Positions 45,301 through 55,700 of a DNA stretch of 64,000 bases are shown piece after piece. Source of the DNA: Cognatazoarcus halotolerans (lineage in GTDB: Bacteria; Pseudomonadota; Gammaproteobacteria; Burkholderiales; Rhodocyclaceae); assembly GCF_009800965.1 (NCBI RefSeq), contig NZ_WUAF01000004.1, positions 124,001-188,000 of the forward strand, written 5' to 3'. The notes under the pieces are model-generated. The model searched no databases, had not been told where the DNA came from, and worked only from the letters and a program-made list of their open reading frames with translations. The position numbers were made by a program, and so were the translations under genes. How positions within the stretch are numbered: the stretch's first letter is position 1; the number at the start of each line of letters is the position of its first letter.

Positions 45301-47471
45301 CGAGCGCCGAGGCCAGCCACAACATCGAGGCGATCCGCGCGTATTCCGCCAGCATCGCATCTATCGACCCGGCGCCCGCCTCCCGGCCCGATGACGAGAC
45401 ACCGCTCATCGTCGAGCGGATGCGCATCTCGCGCACCAACGCACTCGCCGCACTCGGGCAACACCAGCTTGCCATCCAGGAACTGGATGAGTTGGTGGAT
45501 AGCATCGGTGCGTACATCGACGCGTCAGGCGAGCACTGCCCGCCGGCCTGGCGCGACGCCCTCGCCGCCGCATATGTGAATCGCGGCGTCGCCAGACGGA
45601 ACACCCCGGGCCACGGGGCGCTCGCCGCCATTGCCGACTACGACGCCGCCATCGACATCCTCCGCACCCTCGTCGAGGCCCTCGGCGAGCACTGCCCGCC
45701 CGCCTGGCGCAACGACCTCGCCAACGCCTGCCTGAATCGCGGCAACGCCAGACAGGATGCGCCGGGCCACGGGGCACTCACCGCCATCGCCGACTACGAC
45801 GCCGCCATCGACATCTGCCTAACCCTGGTCGACGCCCTCGGCGAGCGCTGCCCGCCCGCCTGGCGCAACGACCTCGCCGCCGCCTACATGAATCGCGGCA
45901 ACGCCAGACAGCACGCGCCGGGCCACGGGGCGCTCGCCGCCATCGCCGACTACGACGCCGCCATCGACATCCGCCTAACCCTGCTCGAGGCCCTCGGCGA
46001 GCACTGCCCGCCCGCCTGGCGCAACAACCTGGCCGCCGCCTATGTGAATCGCGGCAACGCCAGACAGCATGCGCCGGGCCAGGGGGCACTCGCCGCCATC
46101 GCCGACTACGACGCCGCGATCGACATCCTCCAGGCCCTGCTCAAGGCCCTCGGCGAGCGCTGCCCGCCCGCCTGGCACAACGACCTCGCCGCCGCCTATG
46201 TGAATTGCGGCAACGCCAGACAGCATGCGCCGGGCCACGGGGCACTCACCGCCATTGCCGACTACGACGCCGCCATCGACATCCGCCTAACCCTGGTCGA
46301 GGCCCTCGGCGAGCGCTGCCCGCCCGCCTGGCGCAACGACCTCGCCGCCGCCTACATGAATCGCGGCAACGCCAAATACAATGCACCCGGCCACGGGGCA
46401 CTCACCGCCATCGCCGACTACGACGACGCCATCGACATCCGCCTAACCCTGGTCGAGGCCCTCGGCGAGCACTGCCCGCCGGCCTGGCGCAACGACCTCG
46501 CCGCCGCCTACATGAATCGCGGCGTCGCCAGACAGGACGCACCGGGCCACGGAGCGCTCGCCGCCATCGCCGACTACGACGCCGCCATCGACATCGGTCT
46601 AACCTTGGTCGAGGCCCTCGGCGAGCACTGCCCGCCCGCCTGGCGCAACGACCTGGCCAAGGCACTCAGGAACCGCGCGCGCGCCTACGGGGCCTGTGAT
46701 CGTGCAGAAGAAATGACTCGGGATCTCGAGCATGCGGAGGCGCTCGCGCCGTCAACCTCAGTGCGCGGCGCATGGTGGTTTCCGCCACTGCCGGCAGATC
46801 AGCTCGCATCGCTGGCAGCCGACGTCCCGGACATCCCCACGGCGATGCTGGATACGCTCAGGCAGAGTGTCGGCAGAAGCCTGGACATCCCTCAGGCCAG
46901 TCGCGCACATGCCCATGAAATTTGCTCGCTGCCGCACGCATGGCTGATCCGCCTGCACTGCACGGACGAGCAGGGCCGCCCACGCAGTGCGGCATTGCTG
47001 GCGCATCGCGATGCCACGCTACACCTGGATGGCACCGCGGCACCGCTTCATTTCGCCTCGGGACAAGGCTGGTGCCGCCTTGAGGACGCGGCTTCTGCGG
47101 CGGACTATCTCAGACTCTTCTGCAATCAGCTCAGCGCGCAGGACGGCGTCTTTCGCATTGTCGAGACCCCGGAGGACCTGCCCTGGAGCACCGCAGCCAC
47201 GCGGGCAGCCCGGCAAGACCTGGCGGCACATCTCCTGCCACTGGCGCCGCACCGCAATGAAGACGGTAGTTTCGAGACCAGGGCGACGGTGCTCTTTGGC
47301 GGCGCCCTGTTCGCCGCCACCCTGAGACTCAAGCAGGGGCAGGTCGAAATGCTCGACGACGAGCCACTGATGAGCGACCTGCCGGTGCACCACCTGAGCG
47401 TGGACAAGGGCTGGTTTGTCGAAGCGGACGCGCCGCCCCACGACGCAGAGCACCCGGAAAAAAGGAACTGA
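42384..47471 (+). CDS. Giant STAND-like P-loop NTPase with TPR-like repeats and C-terminal module
   Basis: A 1695-residue protein. Residues 1-400 are helical and unrecognised. A P-loop follows: LLSAPAMVGKSVFAANLENW (near 440) and Walker B LGLVIAIDGLDELP (near 555), as in NACHT/STAND NTPases. A helical linker precedes seven TPR-like repeats of exactly 52 residues (~1060-1424), nearly identical in protein and DNA. The C-terminus (~1500-1675: DYLRLFCNQLSAQDGVFRIV, ATVLFGGALFAATLRL) is the recurring module. The layout is that of a sensor whose repeats read a ligand and whose NTPase oligomerises. Confidence 0.75.
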   Translation: MLPHLRQYLTSHGALEDKRINTCLRLLEDEGVTSLDDECLLLLGEAGIAQDSVSRFGELMHDFLASAHRPDDAAATALASYAGRNAVPARRRLNELAATCGPALAAVALRWPAPLAHEFHRLHEELLHGSPITVLWQLDDCYEMTLKFLSLALAADLLQHGEAATRKRVRQGILKTLSGGAWTNLWTATLVRLGSEHRTLLALPQLVDPARFWAGSGKGSFPDAFSAMIAHRNATKGHGALGYDQLEQVEGFAPHLGALARFAEAGLADFDDLHLTDPAEGTPWLGWQMIRARHDQDTRHHADEVAPLSLVDPLRGASLELAPLIAQRRCLHCARRDVFLFDSFAARGEGGIFYLLDHLAGHRMSPHHHEAEDLGALLKHLDLGDLSQTDGVHQDAISSDFQQWMVHALEETRYLPPRYLFEPVQAYLSQHGKGLVLLSAPAMVGKSVFAANLENWLQANPPGRPDITRWVVKSFAAKRGVLGSLDHFENFLDRDVLEAPRDAGGIGIKPDKNPVDIRTLRSGRDGRPGVGSWTGALALRLGELQAYARNERLGLVIAIDGLDELPADAADDGLGACLDAGALLEVLPDDCYLVLTSRPAPECGAIAPVVEALERRLDGATLREARSAGLHLTIHPDRMLADAASADPLTRAYRTLLETLYEQRLTHRVKAEAYRLAGTLAGAIHAGALKDDFALIVTRLPRSWRQAELLERWRAGLAMQPQRGAPHAASARTPGLEAHLESLLAYRPERLLPTLLERAMGRFGYLEHIVRLLEDGIVPATRVDALPRGEQLYTHYLSELHRLLEPATPANATARARSPWQDIIRVLCLLAAEERAYQAELAEVARFIPLPDFSGISLAELAGALDLPEPTYTLLKLLIQLRPLLATYRPGNERFSKVGLGVRDLMESLAGAHPAAIESAHRQRFGQLAANMDEAPLAPLVQAAWHRSRYTRLAAATAHEDALFKRVAQLADASAEASHNIEAIRAYSASIASIDPAPASRPDDETPLIVERMRISRTNALAALGQHQLAIQELDELVDSIGAYIDASGEHCPPAWRDALAAAYVNRGVARRNTPGHGALAAIADYDAAIDILRTLVEALGEHCPPAWRNDLANACLNRGNARQDAPGHGALTAIADYDAAIDICLTLVDALGERCPPAWRNDLAAAYMNRGNARQHAPGHGALAAIADYDAAIDIRLTLLEALGEHCPPAWRNNLAAAYVNRGNARQHAPGQGALAAIADYDAAIDILQALLKALGERCPPAWHNDLAAAYVNCGNARQHAPGHGALTAIADYDAAIDIRLTLVEALGERCPPAWRNDLAAAYMNRGNAKYNAPGHGALTAIADYDDAIDIRLTLVEALGEHCPPAWRNDLAAAYMNRGVARQDAPGHGALAAIADYDAAIDIGLTLVEALGEHCPPAWRNDLAKALRNRARAYGACDRAEEMTRDLEHAEALAPSTSVRGAWWFPPLPADQLASLAADVPDIPTAMLDTLRQSVGRSLDIPQASRAHAHEICSLPHAWLIRLHCTDEQGRPRSAALLAHRDATLHLDGTAAPLHFASGQGWCRLEDAASAADYLRLFCNQLSAQDGVFRIVETPEDLPWSTAATRAARQDLAAHLLPLAPHRNEDGSFETRATVLFGGALFAATLRLKQGQVEMLDDEPLMSDLPVHHLSVDKGWFVEADAPPHDAEHPEKRN
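45565..46656 (+). repeat. Seven tandem 156-bp repeats inside the giant NTPase gene
   Basis: A 156-bp unit repeats seven times in register (the GCCAT-GCCGACTACGAC segment recurs from 45627 to 46563, exactly six periods). Each encodes AYMNRGNAR, APGHGAL, AIADYDAAIDI and EALGEHCPPAWRNDL. High DNA identity implies recent expansion or conversion. Confidence 0.93.
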
Positions 47472-47477
47472 CCAACG

Positions 47478-49886
47478 ATGGCGCTCCCCCTGATTGCCGA
47501 CAACGCGGTGGTATTCCAGCTACCGTTCCGATTCGATCGCTTCCCCTGTGATGGCGCCGCCGACACCGCGGCACACCACGCGCCTTGCAACATCGAGTCG
47601 CGCCTCGGCAGCATCGAAATCGCGGCGCTGGCTGCGCTCGCCGGAAGAGCATGCCCGGCCGAAGGCGCGGCCCCGATCTGGCAGCAGCCGGGCGCTGCGG
47701 GCGCGACCGAGAGACCCCGCCAGACCCTGAGCGGCGACCTGTACCCGGTAGCCGCACGCATCCTCGAGAACGACACGCTCGAGCAGGGCGCCGGCTATCG
47801 CAGCTTCGAGATTGCACGCGCCGAGCGACGTCCGGCAACAGCCGGTGGCGGGCTGGCCGGGCCGCGGGCGGTGGACATCTTTGGTCAGCTCCGCTTGTAC
47901 CTGCAGGCGCGCGGCTTCGATGGCGCGCCACCGGCCCTCACCCTGGACGATGCCTGGGTGCGGCTTCATGGGTCCGGCATCGGGGTGTTGAACCTCTCGC
48001 TGTCGCTGGCCGATGGCTGTGGCGACAAGGCGCTGACGCACGAGGGGTTTCTGCGCGCGATCCACTCGCTCTCGCAGGCAAAGGAGAAGGGCAAGACCAA
48101 CCTGGTGCGCCATGCCGGGTACCTGCACGCCACCGTGACCGAAGACGTCGCCGGCGGCGACCTGCTGTGGCGCGACGTGAGCAATGGCCGCCTGGCGAAG
48201 GTCCCGGCAGAAATGGATGTGGTAACACTCGCCCTGGCGCGCAACGACAAGGGCCGGCCGACCGCGCTGTTCTATCGCGCCATCGCGGTCCAGCGCCATT
48301 CGTCGCCCGGGGAGACGGCCCACAGCAAAGCCACGCTGGAACAACTCGTCACGCTCGTGGCCCCGCCCCCAAGACGCCCGCAATCCGCAGGCACACTGGC
48401 CGACGATGGCGCTGCAAAGGCGACAGCCGACGCAAGAAAGCAGGGAAAGGGAAAGAAGGAAGAGGAAAGGATCGATCACGTCCTTCGCGCCGATGCGGGC
48501 AAGTCGCCCGGCGCGGACAACATCGGCATGCCCTGCCAGAAATCCGACCCGGCCGCCGCATATCGTCTGCTGCACGAGAATCCCGACGGCACGCTCGCGC
48601 TGTTTGAAGTGCTGCCAGCCCGAAGCCACCTGCTCGACTGGCTGCTGGCGCTGCTGCCACCCATGGGCAAAGCGATCTGGCCGCTCGGTGAACAGTGCCC
48701 GCTGGAAAGCGGTCCGACCGGGTTGGCGCCGGAGAGCGGCACCTCGAAGGCAACAGCCCCGGCCGCGCCGTACAGCCGCATGCGGCTCTTCACCTACACG
48801 GCGGTCCGGCTGGACCTGCCTGAACCCTGCACGATCACGGACGGGCTCAGCGCACCTGCGCGGGAACTCGGCTTTCGCCTGGCACGCCATTTCGACAAGC
48901 GCTACCAACCAACGACTGCGGAGATCGACGCGCACGTGTTTTCGCCGTTCTCGACGGTTCATCACTCGGTGGCGACCCAGGGGGCCAGCCTGGTGGTGTT
49001 GAACGACGGTACGGAATTTCTAAAGTCCTTTCTCGCAGACGCGTTCGCCCGTGCCTACCGTCCCATCGGCGAGATCTGCTTCCACGAATATCTCTACCTG
49101 CTCGAGCTTGTGCAGGAATCCGCGATTCTGCCGAGCGTTCCGGCCAGCGAGCACGACGAGCGACATCTGAATGGCCTGGTGGAATCGTTGGCCCGGTTCA
49201 GGCTGTTCTTTCGTTTTGCCAAGATCAGCCACATGGCGCACCACAACGAGGTGCTCCACCTGTGGCGGGAAAACCTTGGGCTGAACGTCATCGAGGCCGA
49301 CCTGGCCCGTGACGTGGTGGAGGCCGAGCGGGTCATCCGGCAGCGCATCGAGCGGCTCGAAGCGGCCAACGAGAATCGCAAGCGGCGGTATTGGTCGTGG
49401 TTCTCGGCGCTCGCCGCGGCGACAGCTACCTTTGTGACCATTCTGAGCATCACCGATGTGGCCGTCGAACTCGAGTGCCCGAGCGAACAGATTGCGATGG
49501 CCTCGGGTCAGCTCGAGCCTACTGACGGACAGCTCGGACGTCGCCTCGACCTGGCCTTCCAGGACCAGCGGCTCGACGGCAAACCCTTCGCCGAAGCCTT
49601 TGCAGCACTCTGCAACAATGGCTTTACACGGGCGAAACCGCTTGCGAACTCGACAACACCCAAGGCGACAGATGCACCCTCTGCGCCGCCCGGCATCTTC
49701 GACATCCGTGACGATTCAGGATTTACCTGGCGCGAGCAGATTGCAAGCACGTGCACGCTGACCAGGCAGATCCGCGAATGCGCGCTGCAGGCGCCGCAGA
49801 TGCGCCGCGGCGGTCTGATGATCGCCGGCCTGGCCGCCGCCGTCGCCTTTTTGCTGGCCTTCAAGCTGATGCCGAGGGGCGACTGA
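47478..49886 (+). CDS. CorA-like membrane protein A
   Basis: An 802-residue protein starting seven bases after the giant NTPase gene. Residues ~480-640 resemble the cytoplasmic stalk of CorA-like channels (EFLKSFLAD, HEYLYLLELVQESAIL, FRLFFRFAKISHMAHHNEVL, WRENLGL, VVEAERVIRQRIERLE) and lead into a membrane helix (WFSALAAATATFVTILSIT, ~640-660). A second helix ends the protein. The ~115 residues between them carry four Cys and no GMN motif, so this is not a normal Mg2+ channel. It is a paralogue of the protein encoded at 50701. Confidence 0.6.
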   Translation: MALPLIADNAVVFQLPFRFDRFPCDGAADTAAHHAPCNIESRLGSIEIAALAALAGRACPAEGAAPIWQQPGAAGATERPRQTLSGDLYPVAARILENDTLEQGAGYRSFEIARAERRPATAGGGLAGPRAVDIFGQLRLYLQARGFDGAPPALTLDDAWVRLHGSGIGVLNLSLSLADGCGDKALTHEGFLRAIHSLSQAKEKGKTNLVRHAGYLHATVTEDVAGGDLLWRDVSNGRLAKVPAEMDVVTLALARNDKGRPTALFYRAIAVQRHSSPGETAHSKATLEQLVTLVAPPPRRPQSAGTLADDGAAKATADARKQGKGKKEEERIDHVLRADAGKSPGADNIGMPCQKSDPAAAYRLLHENPDGTLALFEVLPARSHLLDWLLALLPPMGKAIWPLGEQCPLESGPTGLAPESGTSKATAPAAPYSRMRLFTYTAVRLDLPEPCTITDGLSAPARELGFRLARHFDKRYQPTTAEIDAHVFSPFSTVHHSVATQGASLVVLNDGTEFLKSFLADAFARAYRPIGEICFHEYLYLLELVQESAILPSVPASEHDERHLNGLVESLARFRLFFRFAKISHMAHHNEVLHLWRENLGLNVIEADLARDVVEAERVIRQRIERLEAANENRKRRYWSWFSALAAATATFVTILSITDVAVELECPSEQIAMASGQLEPTDGQLGRRLDLAFQDQRLDGKPFAEAFAALCNNGFTRAKPLANSTTPKATDAPSAPPGIFDIRDDSGFTWREQIASTCTLTRQIRECALQAPQMRRGGLMIAGLAAAVAFLLAFKLMPRGD

Positions 49887-50612
49887 ATGAGCCGGCCGGA
49901 GCATGATGTGCATACGCCGCTGCAGCGCCTGCGCGTGATCGCCGACGTGCATGGGGAGGCCGAGGCGCTGCTACGGGCGGCCGATGTCGCACCCGACCGC
50001 CACCTCGTGTTGCTCGGCGACCTGGTGGACTACGGCCCGGAGTCGGGCCGGACGCTTGGTATCGCGCTGGATCTGATCGCGTCGGGACGCGCCACGCTGG
50101 TCAGGAGCAACCACGACGATCGACTCTATCGGCACCTGATAGGCAATCCGGTCACACCGTCCGAGATGCTGACGACAACGCTCGCGTCCATCGCCGAGGC
50201 GGGCGGCGCGGCACTGGCCCGGCGCTTTGTCGCGGCGTACCAGGCAGCGCCACTATGGCTGAACGTCGGACATTACGTGCTCGCCCACGGCGCCGTCGAT
50301 CCGCTCATGATCGGGCTTGACGCGCCGCCGGCCGACATGCCGCGCCGCATCCGGGACAGGGTGCGCTGGCTGGCGCTGTACGGCGAGGGCCGGCTGGCAC
50401 CCGGGCAGGAGCGACCGATTCGCACCTATGACTGGGTCGATCAACTGCCAGCGGGCACGACGGCAATCGTGGGGCACGACATTCGATCCACCGATGCCCC
50501 GCTGGTCGTGCATGGTGCGTTGGGCGGCAGGGTGTTTTTTCTTGATACAGGTTGTGGAAAAGGCGGCCATTTGAGCACGGTCGACCTACCCGAAGAGCAC
50601 ATCGCCCCATAA
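49887..50612 (+). CDS. Metallophosphoesterase
   Basis: A 241-residue calcineurin-like phosphoesterase. Metal motifs are RVIADVHGEAEALL, VLLGDLVDYGP, VRSNHDDRL (Ser for the usual Gly of GNHD), HYVLAHGAVDP and AIVGHDIRS. Resembling PrpE/ApaH-like phosphatases, it could hydrolyse a nucleotide or phosphoprotein. Its ATG directly follows the stop of CorA-like protein A, so the two are tightly coupled. Confidence 0.85.
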   Translation: MSRPEHDVHTPLQRLRVIADVHGEAEALLRAADVAPDRHLVLLGDLVDYGPESGRTLGIALDLIASGRATLVRSNHDDRLYRHLIGNPVTPSEMLTTTLASIAEAGGAALARRFVAAYQAAPLWLNVGHYVLAHGAVDPLMIGLDAPPADMPRRIRDRVRWLALYGEGRLAPGQERPIRTYDWVDQLPAGTTAIVGHDIRSTDAPLVVHGALGGRVFFLDTGCGKGGHLSTVDLPEEHIAP

Positions 50613-50700
50613 CATATGCCATCCATCCTGAAACCAGCCCCCTCGGGAACCGCCTGTCCAAGCGACAGCGCCCTCCCGCGCAATCTCGTGGAGCCCACCA

Positions 50701-52677
50701 TTGTCTTCGTCCAGCCAGGCCCAGCCAGGGCACGATATCCGCGTCGATGGGCACAGGATCAATTTCATATTCGGCTACCGCCTCCTGCCGGCGCCGAGCG
50801 AGAGATCGCCCGGAGAAGACCTGCGCAGCCGGCTGGTCCACAGCTGCCACCACGGCAAGCGTGCGCTGCTTCGCCAACTGTGGCGCCATGCGCCATCGCT
50901 CTGCCGACGCTTCAGGGTCGCTCAGGCAACGGTGGCGGACAGCGACGCGCTGAGCGTCAGCGCGCGGGCCTACGGCCGGTGGCTTGAGTCCCGCACCGAC
51001 GGCGATCTGCGCCAGCGGCTCGACTCTGCGCGCGAGGCGGCCTCGAAGAAGCATGCGCTGTGGCGGCAGATCGATGCCGGCACGGCCCGCAATGCGCTCC
51101 ACCAGGACCTGGCGCCGGCAGTCGATCGCATTCTCCACGGCGCCGGCGCATCGAAGGTCCACGACTTCGTTCGTGCGGCCTACAACGGCGATCTGCCTTT
51201 GCAGTGCGAACGCGGCGCGCTACCAGGCCTCTTCGCACTCGCGCTGGGCGTCACGGCGCACGCGCGACTGAAGGCGCAGGGCATCCCGCCCGAGCTGGTC
51301 GAGCGCTTGTGCGTTGTTCCCGAGGCAATCACCCTCTATCGCCCGGCGAGCGGCATCGTGCTGCTCAATCTGGGCCTGCGCTTCGTTGACGGCACCAACG
51401 AAAACACGCCGCTGCCACTCCCGCTGGTCGAAGAGGCGCTGTATGCCCTCGGTCATGCCGCGGATCGGGGGCAGGCGCTCGCCCCCGTCTGCAGCGAGGC
51501 CCGGCCGTGCCTGGAGGATCTAGAGCAAGGCGAGCTGTGCGTCATCGACGAGGGGCAGAAGTTCGGCCTGCGCAAGGCAACCGAGGCCGAACTGACGACG
51601 CCGGCCAGCGAGGGCTGCCTGAAGCCCCGGCGCCTCGCACGCGCAGTCGGGCGCAGCACGGTCAGGACGCCCGTCCTGCTCGAAACCGACATGCCGCCCG
51701 TGAGCCTGCAACAACTGGCCCGTGCGCTTGTCGGCTTCGACAAGGCCGCAAACGCCGATGGCGCGCTCGAAGCCGGCCCCGGCAACAGCGGCTTTGGCCT
51801 CATCGAGGAACTTGGGCCGACCGACCACGGCAGGATCTTCACCTTTTCCGCGGTTCAGTGTGCCGCCGAGACCCCGCTCGAGGCCTTGCCCGCCGCCGCC
51901 TACCGCCTGAGCCGGCGCTTCACCACCGATTACGCACTGGCGGCCGAGGACGTCGGGGGCGGCGCGGTACGCACGTTCGACAACGTCGTGCATGCCTTCG
52001 CAACCCAGGGCGCCGCGGTGGTCACACGCAGCGGCGAGCCGGAATTCCTGAAGCAGTTCATCTCCACCGGTGCGACCCCGACCTACCTACCGCTGGCGCT
52101 GGTGGCCTACCACGAGTATCTCCAGTTGCTGCATCTGACGCAGGACTGCGCCTTCATCCCGAACCGCTCACGCCCCGGGGAAGATCACGAACGCGCCAAC
52201 CACCTGCGCTACGAACTGGCCAAGTTCCGGCTCTTCTTCCGCTTCTCTCATGTAAGCGATATCGGCCACCACAACCGCATCCACCGTGCCTGGCGCGAGG
52301 CGCTGGACCTCGACCGCATGCTCCACGAGCTTTCTCTGGACGTTGCCGAGGCTGGTCACGTCCTTGCCGAAGAGCGCGAAAGCCAGTGGAAATGGACGCG
52401 GGCCATCGCGGGTGCAATCGGTTTCTTTGTGGCGACCAAGGAAATCCTGGAGGTGATACTGAAGCTCGCCTACCCGGACTACGAATGGTTTCTGGTCGCC
52501 TTCAAAGCCGATGGACGGGCCTGGGAGGACGTGGAGTCGGACCCCGCCTACCAGGCGGCGATGCACTTCTACCACAGCGCTCACGCCTGGGAATATGTCA
52601 TTTTCGCGCTTGCCATCCTCGCCGCGATCCTGGGCGCTCGCATCGCATGGAAGAAAGGACCGCAACTCGAGGAGTAG
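50701..52677 (+). CDS. CorA-like membrane protein B
   Basis: A 658-residue paralogue of CorA-like protein A. Shared stretches are FATQGAAVVTRSGEPEFLKQ, YHEYLQLLHLTQDCAFIP, FRLFFRFSHVSDIGHHNRIH and VAEAGHVLAEERE. Two C-terminal helices (near 570-590 and 628-648) are separated by a short ~40-residue loop, unlike protein A. The start is uncertain: TTG at 50701 opens the longest frame, and no ATG in frame gives a plausible N-terminus. Together A and B could form a heteromeric membrane complex. Confidence 0.6.
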   Translation: MSSSSQAQPGHDIRVDGHRINFIFGYRLLPAPSERSPGEDLRSRLVHSCHHGKRALLRQLWRHAPSLCRRFRVAQATVADSDALSVSARAYGRWLESRTDGDLRQRLDSAREAASKKHALWRQIDAGTARNALHQDLAPAVDRILHGAGASKVHDFVRAAYNGDLPLQCERGALPGLFALALGVTAHARLKAQGIPPELVERLCVVPEAITLYRPASGIVLLNLGLRFVDGTNENTPLPLPLVEEALYALGHAADRGQALAPVCSEARPCLEDLEQGELCVIDEGQKFGLRKATEAELTTPASEGCLKPRRLARAVGRSTVRTPVLLETDMPPVSLQQLARALVGFDKAANADGALEAGPGNSGFGLIEELGPTDHGRIFTFSAVQCAAETPLEALPAAAYRLSRRFTTDYALAAEDVGGGAVRTFDNVVHAFATQGAAVVTRSGEPEFLKQFISTGATPTYLPLALVAYHEYLQLLHLTQDCAFIPNRSRPGEDHERANHLRYELAKFRLFFRFSHVSDIGHHNRIHRAWREALDLDRMLHELSLDVAEAGHVLAEERESQWKWTRAIAGAIGFFVATKEILEVILKLAYPDYEWFLVAFKADGRAWEDVESDPAYQAAMHFYHSAHAWEYVIFALAILAAILGARIAWKKGPQLEE

Positions 52678-52754
52678 CCCCTGCGCGCAGTCGTGAACCT
52701 CGATTTCGCGTGACGGACACCCGTCTGGAAACCGCACCCTAGTGGAACTGTTCG

Positions 52755-55700
52755 ATGAATATCCTCACCCTGGTGAAGTCGGCAAAAAAACACGTCGAGG
52801 CCGGCCGGATCGAAAAGCCGTATGGCATTCCCGTCATGGAAAACATCGCGGACCGGATCTCCTCCTGGTTCGAAGCCGAGGCGGACGACCTCGCGCCGCC
52901 GGCGGCAATTGAACTGCTGCGCAGACTGACCTACGAAGCGGGTTTGCCGTTTGATCTCGAGGATGCTGACAAGCTCAAGTGGCTGTTATCCCTGATCGAT
53001 CGGCTGGTCGGTCCGAAATCTCCGCGTATCCAGCGATCCGACTGGCCGGTGCCAATCCAGTTTCGTATTCGCGGACTTTTCCGGGGCTCTGCACTGCTGG
53101 CCGACTATGTCTTGCTGTATGAAGCCTTGATTCACTTCCATTTCGTGGCCGTGGCCAGCCAGTTCCTCTGGTTGAGCCAGGAGATCGACAACAGGCAGCC
53201 CACCGGCCTCCTCCCGGCGACCGCCGCCATCGGCGAGAAGATCCTGTTCGCCACGCTCAACGACGCCAAATGCATCGGTGGCGGGCGAAGCTGGTTGCAC
53301 CGGGCGGCCGGACTCTCGCGCGCAGGCCACGATCTGCTGCTTTCGGTCACCGACGACGATCTACAGGTACCGTTTCCCGAGTTCTTCGGAATCCTCGAGC
53401 CGGAGCAGCTCGTTCTCCACACTTCTTTCGGAACAGGTCCGAACGACTCGCAGATCATCCGCGAGGGCGGTGCCGCATTTGGTGTGTTTACCCTGATGCA
53501 ACAGGTCCGCAACGTACTGTTTGGCCATCACGAAAGAGATCTGACATGCCAGATACCCGAGGCGATTGCGGAGGGGCTGTCCGTCGTTCTGCGTGTCATG
53601 TGCGATTTGATGCGCCCGTATCTTCGGCTCAATCTCGCTCTGACGGGCTATGACAATGAAGCAAGGCTGGGCATCGAGCTTCAATGGTTTGCGCCGGATG
53701 GCGAAGCCATGCAACCCGACAATCACGAGTCCCGCAGGGAATTTTTCGCTGTGTGGGGCAAGCCCCCCGAACCGGAGGCGCCGATTCCCGCGCCGACACC
53801 ACCGACAGTGGATGGCTGGAGTTGGGAAGATTCGCTGCTCCTCGTCGACCCGGAAGCGGCGCGGGAGCGTTATCTGTATCTGATGCCGATGGGTTGCCGC
53901 GATCTGCACAAGACACTGCAGGGCCGGATCGTACCGGGGCTGCTCCACAGCGTGGCCTGGCGACGTCTGCCGGGTACCGGGCGCACGACGATCACGATCG
54001 TGCAGCGCCGCTACCTCGACACCCACGAACTCACCGACACCTGGCAGGACGGCCAGCGGGACCGCCCTCTGGATTCATCACCGGCCCACGAGAACGTGCG
54101 AACGCTCGTTGAGCGTATTCAGCAGAAATACGAATTGCCGATGGCGCTCGAGTTGGTCGCGGCCGAGACCGAGCGCATCAGCCGGACCTTCGACCTCAAT
54201 CACGGCGAGAAAGCCCTGGCGATTGCGCGCACCACGATCCCGCGCCCGGCCGAAGTCACGCGCATTTTCGAACACGCACACAGCCTGGCACGCAATGCGG
54301 TGGGCGCCACGCGACTGGTTCTGATCGGGCCATCGGGTATCGGAAAAAGCGTGCTGATGGCGCAGATGTATGCGCAAGTTCGTGAGCATGCGCTGTTCTT
54401 CACCATGGATAGTGCTCCCGAACCAGAATTCGAAGTGACGCCGCCAGTCGGGAGCGGCGAGGCTGACGACCTCGCGGATCTCGGCGAGAAGCCGCCATCC
54501 ATCGATGTCGCCGCACCCTCGCTCGGCAGTGCAAGACAGGAACGCAGTATCGGTATTCCCGTGCGGATGCACTGGCTTGCTTCGGCGCGACGCCTCATGG
54601 GGAAGCCCACCCCCCAGGCCACGCTGCAGGCTGCGGAAGTCCAGCGTCAGCTGTCGGCCTTGCTGCACCAGTCGCGAGACGCCCACCCCGATGTTCCGTT
54701 CTTCATATTCATCGACGCGGTCAATCAGGCGGTATCGCCTGACAATCTGTTGCAGGGTCTCCGACCGTTCTCATCGCTGCCGCGCAACGTCATCATCATC
54801 GCCTCGTCGCAGGACATCGAACAGGTCCTGATACGACTGAGCGAGAACGGAGCCGAGCCCTGGAACCGATGGGAAGCCGAGGCCATGGCACTTGAGCTTA
54901 CCTCGTCGATGCTGCTCGGCGCGTGGGGTGACACGCCGAGACCCACTTTGTCGCCAGATTTCCTGCGCACCATCCATGCCAGAAGCGGCGGGATGCCGTT
55001 ACTCCTGCAGCACTGGGGCACCCTGCTGAAGGATCTTTACCGATCGCATCCGGCAAGTGCGCAGCAGGACCTCCTTGGCTTTCTCGACAGTCCCAGCAAA
55101 TCGGCCCTTCCCGCAACCTACTTCGACAAGATGACCCGGGCTTGCGCCGACTTCGTCCCGCGCCGCCTTCCCGAAGCCGTCATGTGGTGTCTCAGCATGG
55201 TTGCCCGGCCGATTTCGGAGCGCAAACTTCTGAATGCGGTCTCGGCGCTTCGGCCCTTTATCCCGGAAGTTCCTGCCATTTCCCGTGCGTCCATCGAGGC
55301 GGCACTGGCGAGGCTTGGCGGCTATGTGATTGGTGAGACTTCAGGTCTAGAGCGGGTCTGGCGGCCCGCCCATCCAATGGTTGGTGAGGCCTGGATAGAC
55401 CATTTCGGCAACGAAGAAATATCACCGGGGATCAACCAGGCCCTGCTCGGTTTCGGGGCACAACCAGCGGTATCCACATGGCCCACCCTCGATCTCGTCA
55501 ACTGGCTTGAAGAGGTGTTCGAATTCAGCCCGCGCTACACCACCCTCGAGGTTGGTCAGAAGCGCGAGATCGTCGACTTTCTCCTGGTCTGCCTCGAACG
55601 TCTCCCGGAATTCACGTCCAACCGCCACCGCTCGCTCGAGTTGCTGGGCGAGAAGGCCTGGCTGCTTCACAAGGACAAACGCACTGAAGAGGCGCACTCC

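Noticed and set aside
43752-45464. Long minus-strand frame opposite the giant NTPase gene
   Set aside because: Antisense of a clear P-loop gene, low-complexity translation, no ribosome site.
45565-46656. Regular repeats that might be taken for a CRISPR-like array
   Set aside because: The repeats are contiguous, in frame and encode a TPR-like protein; there are no unique spacers.
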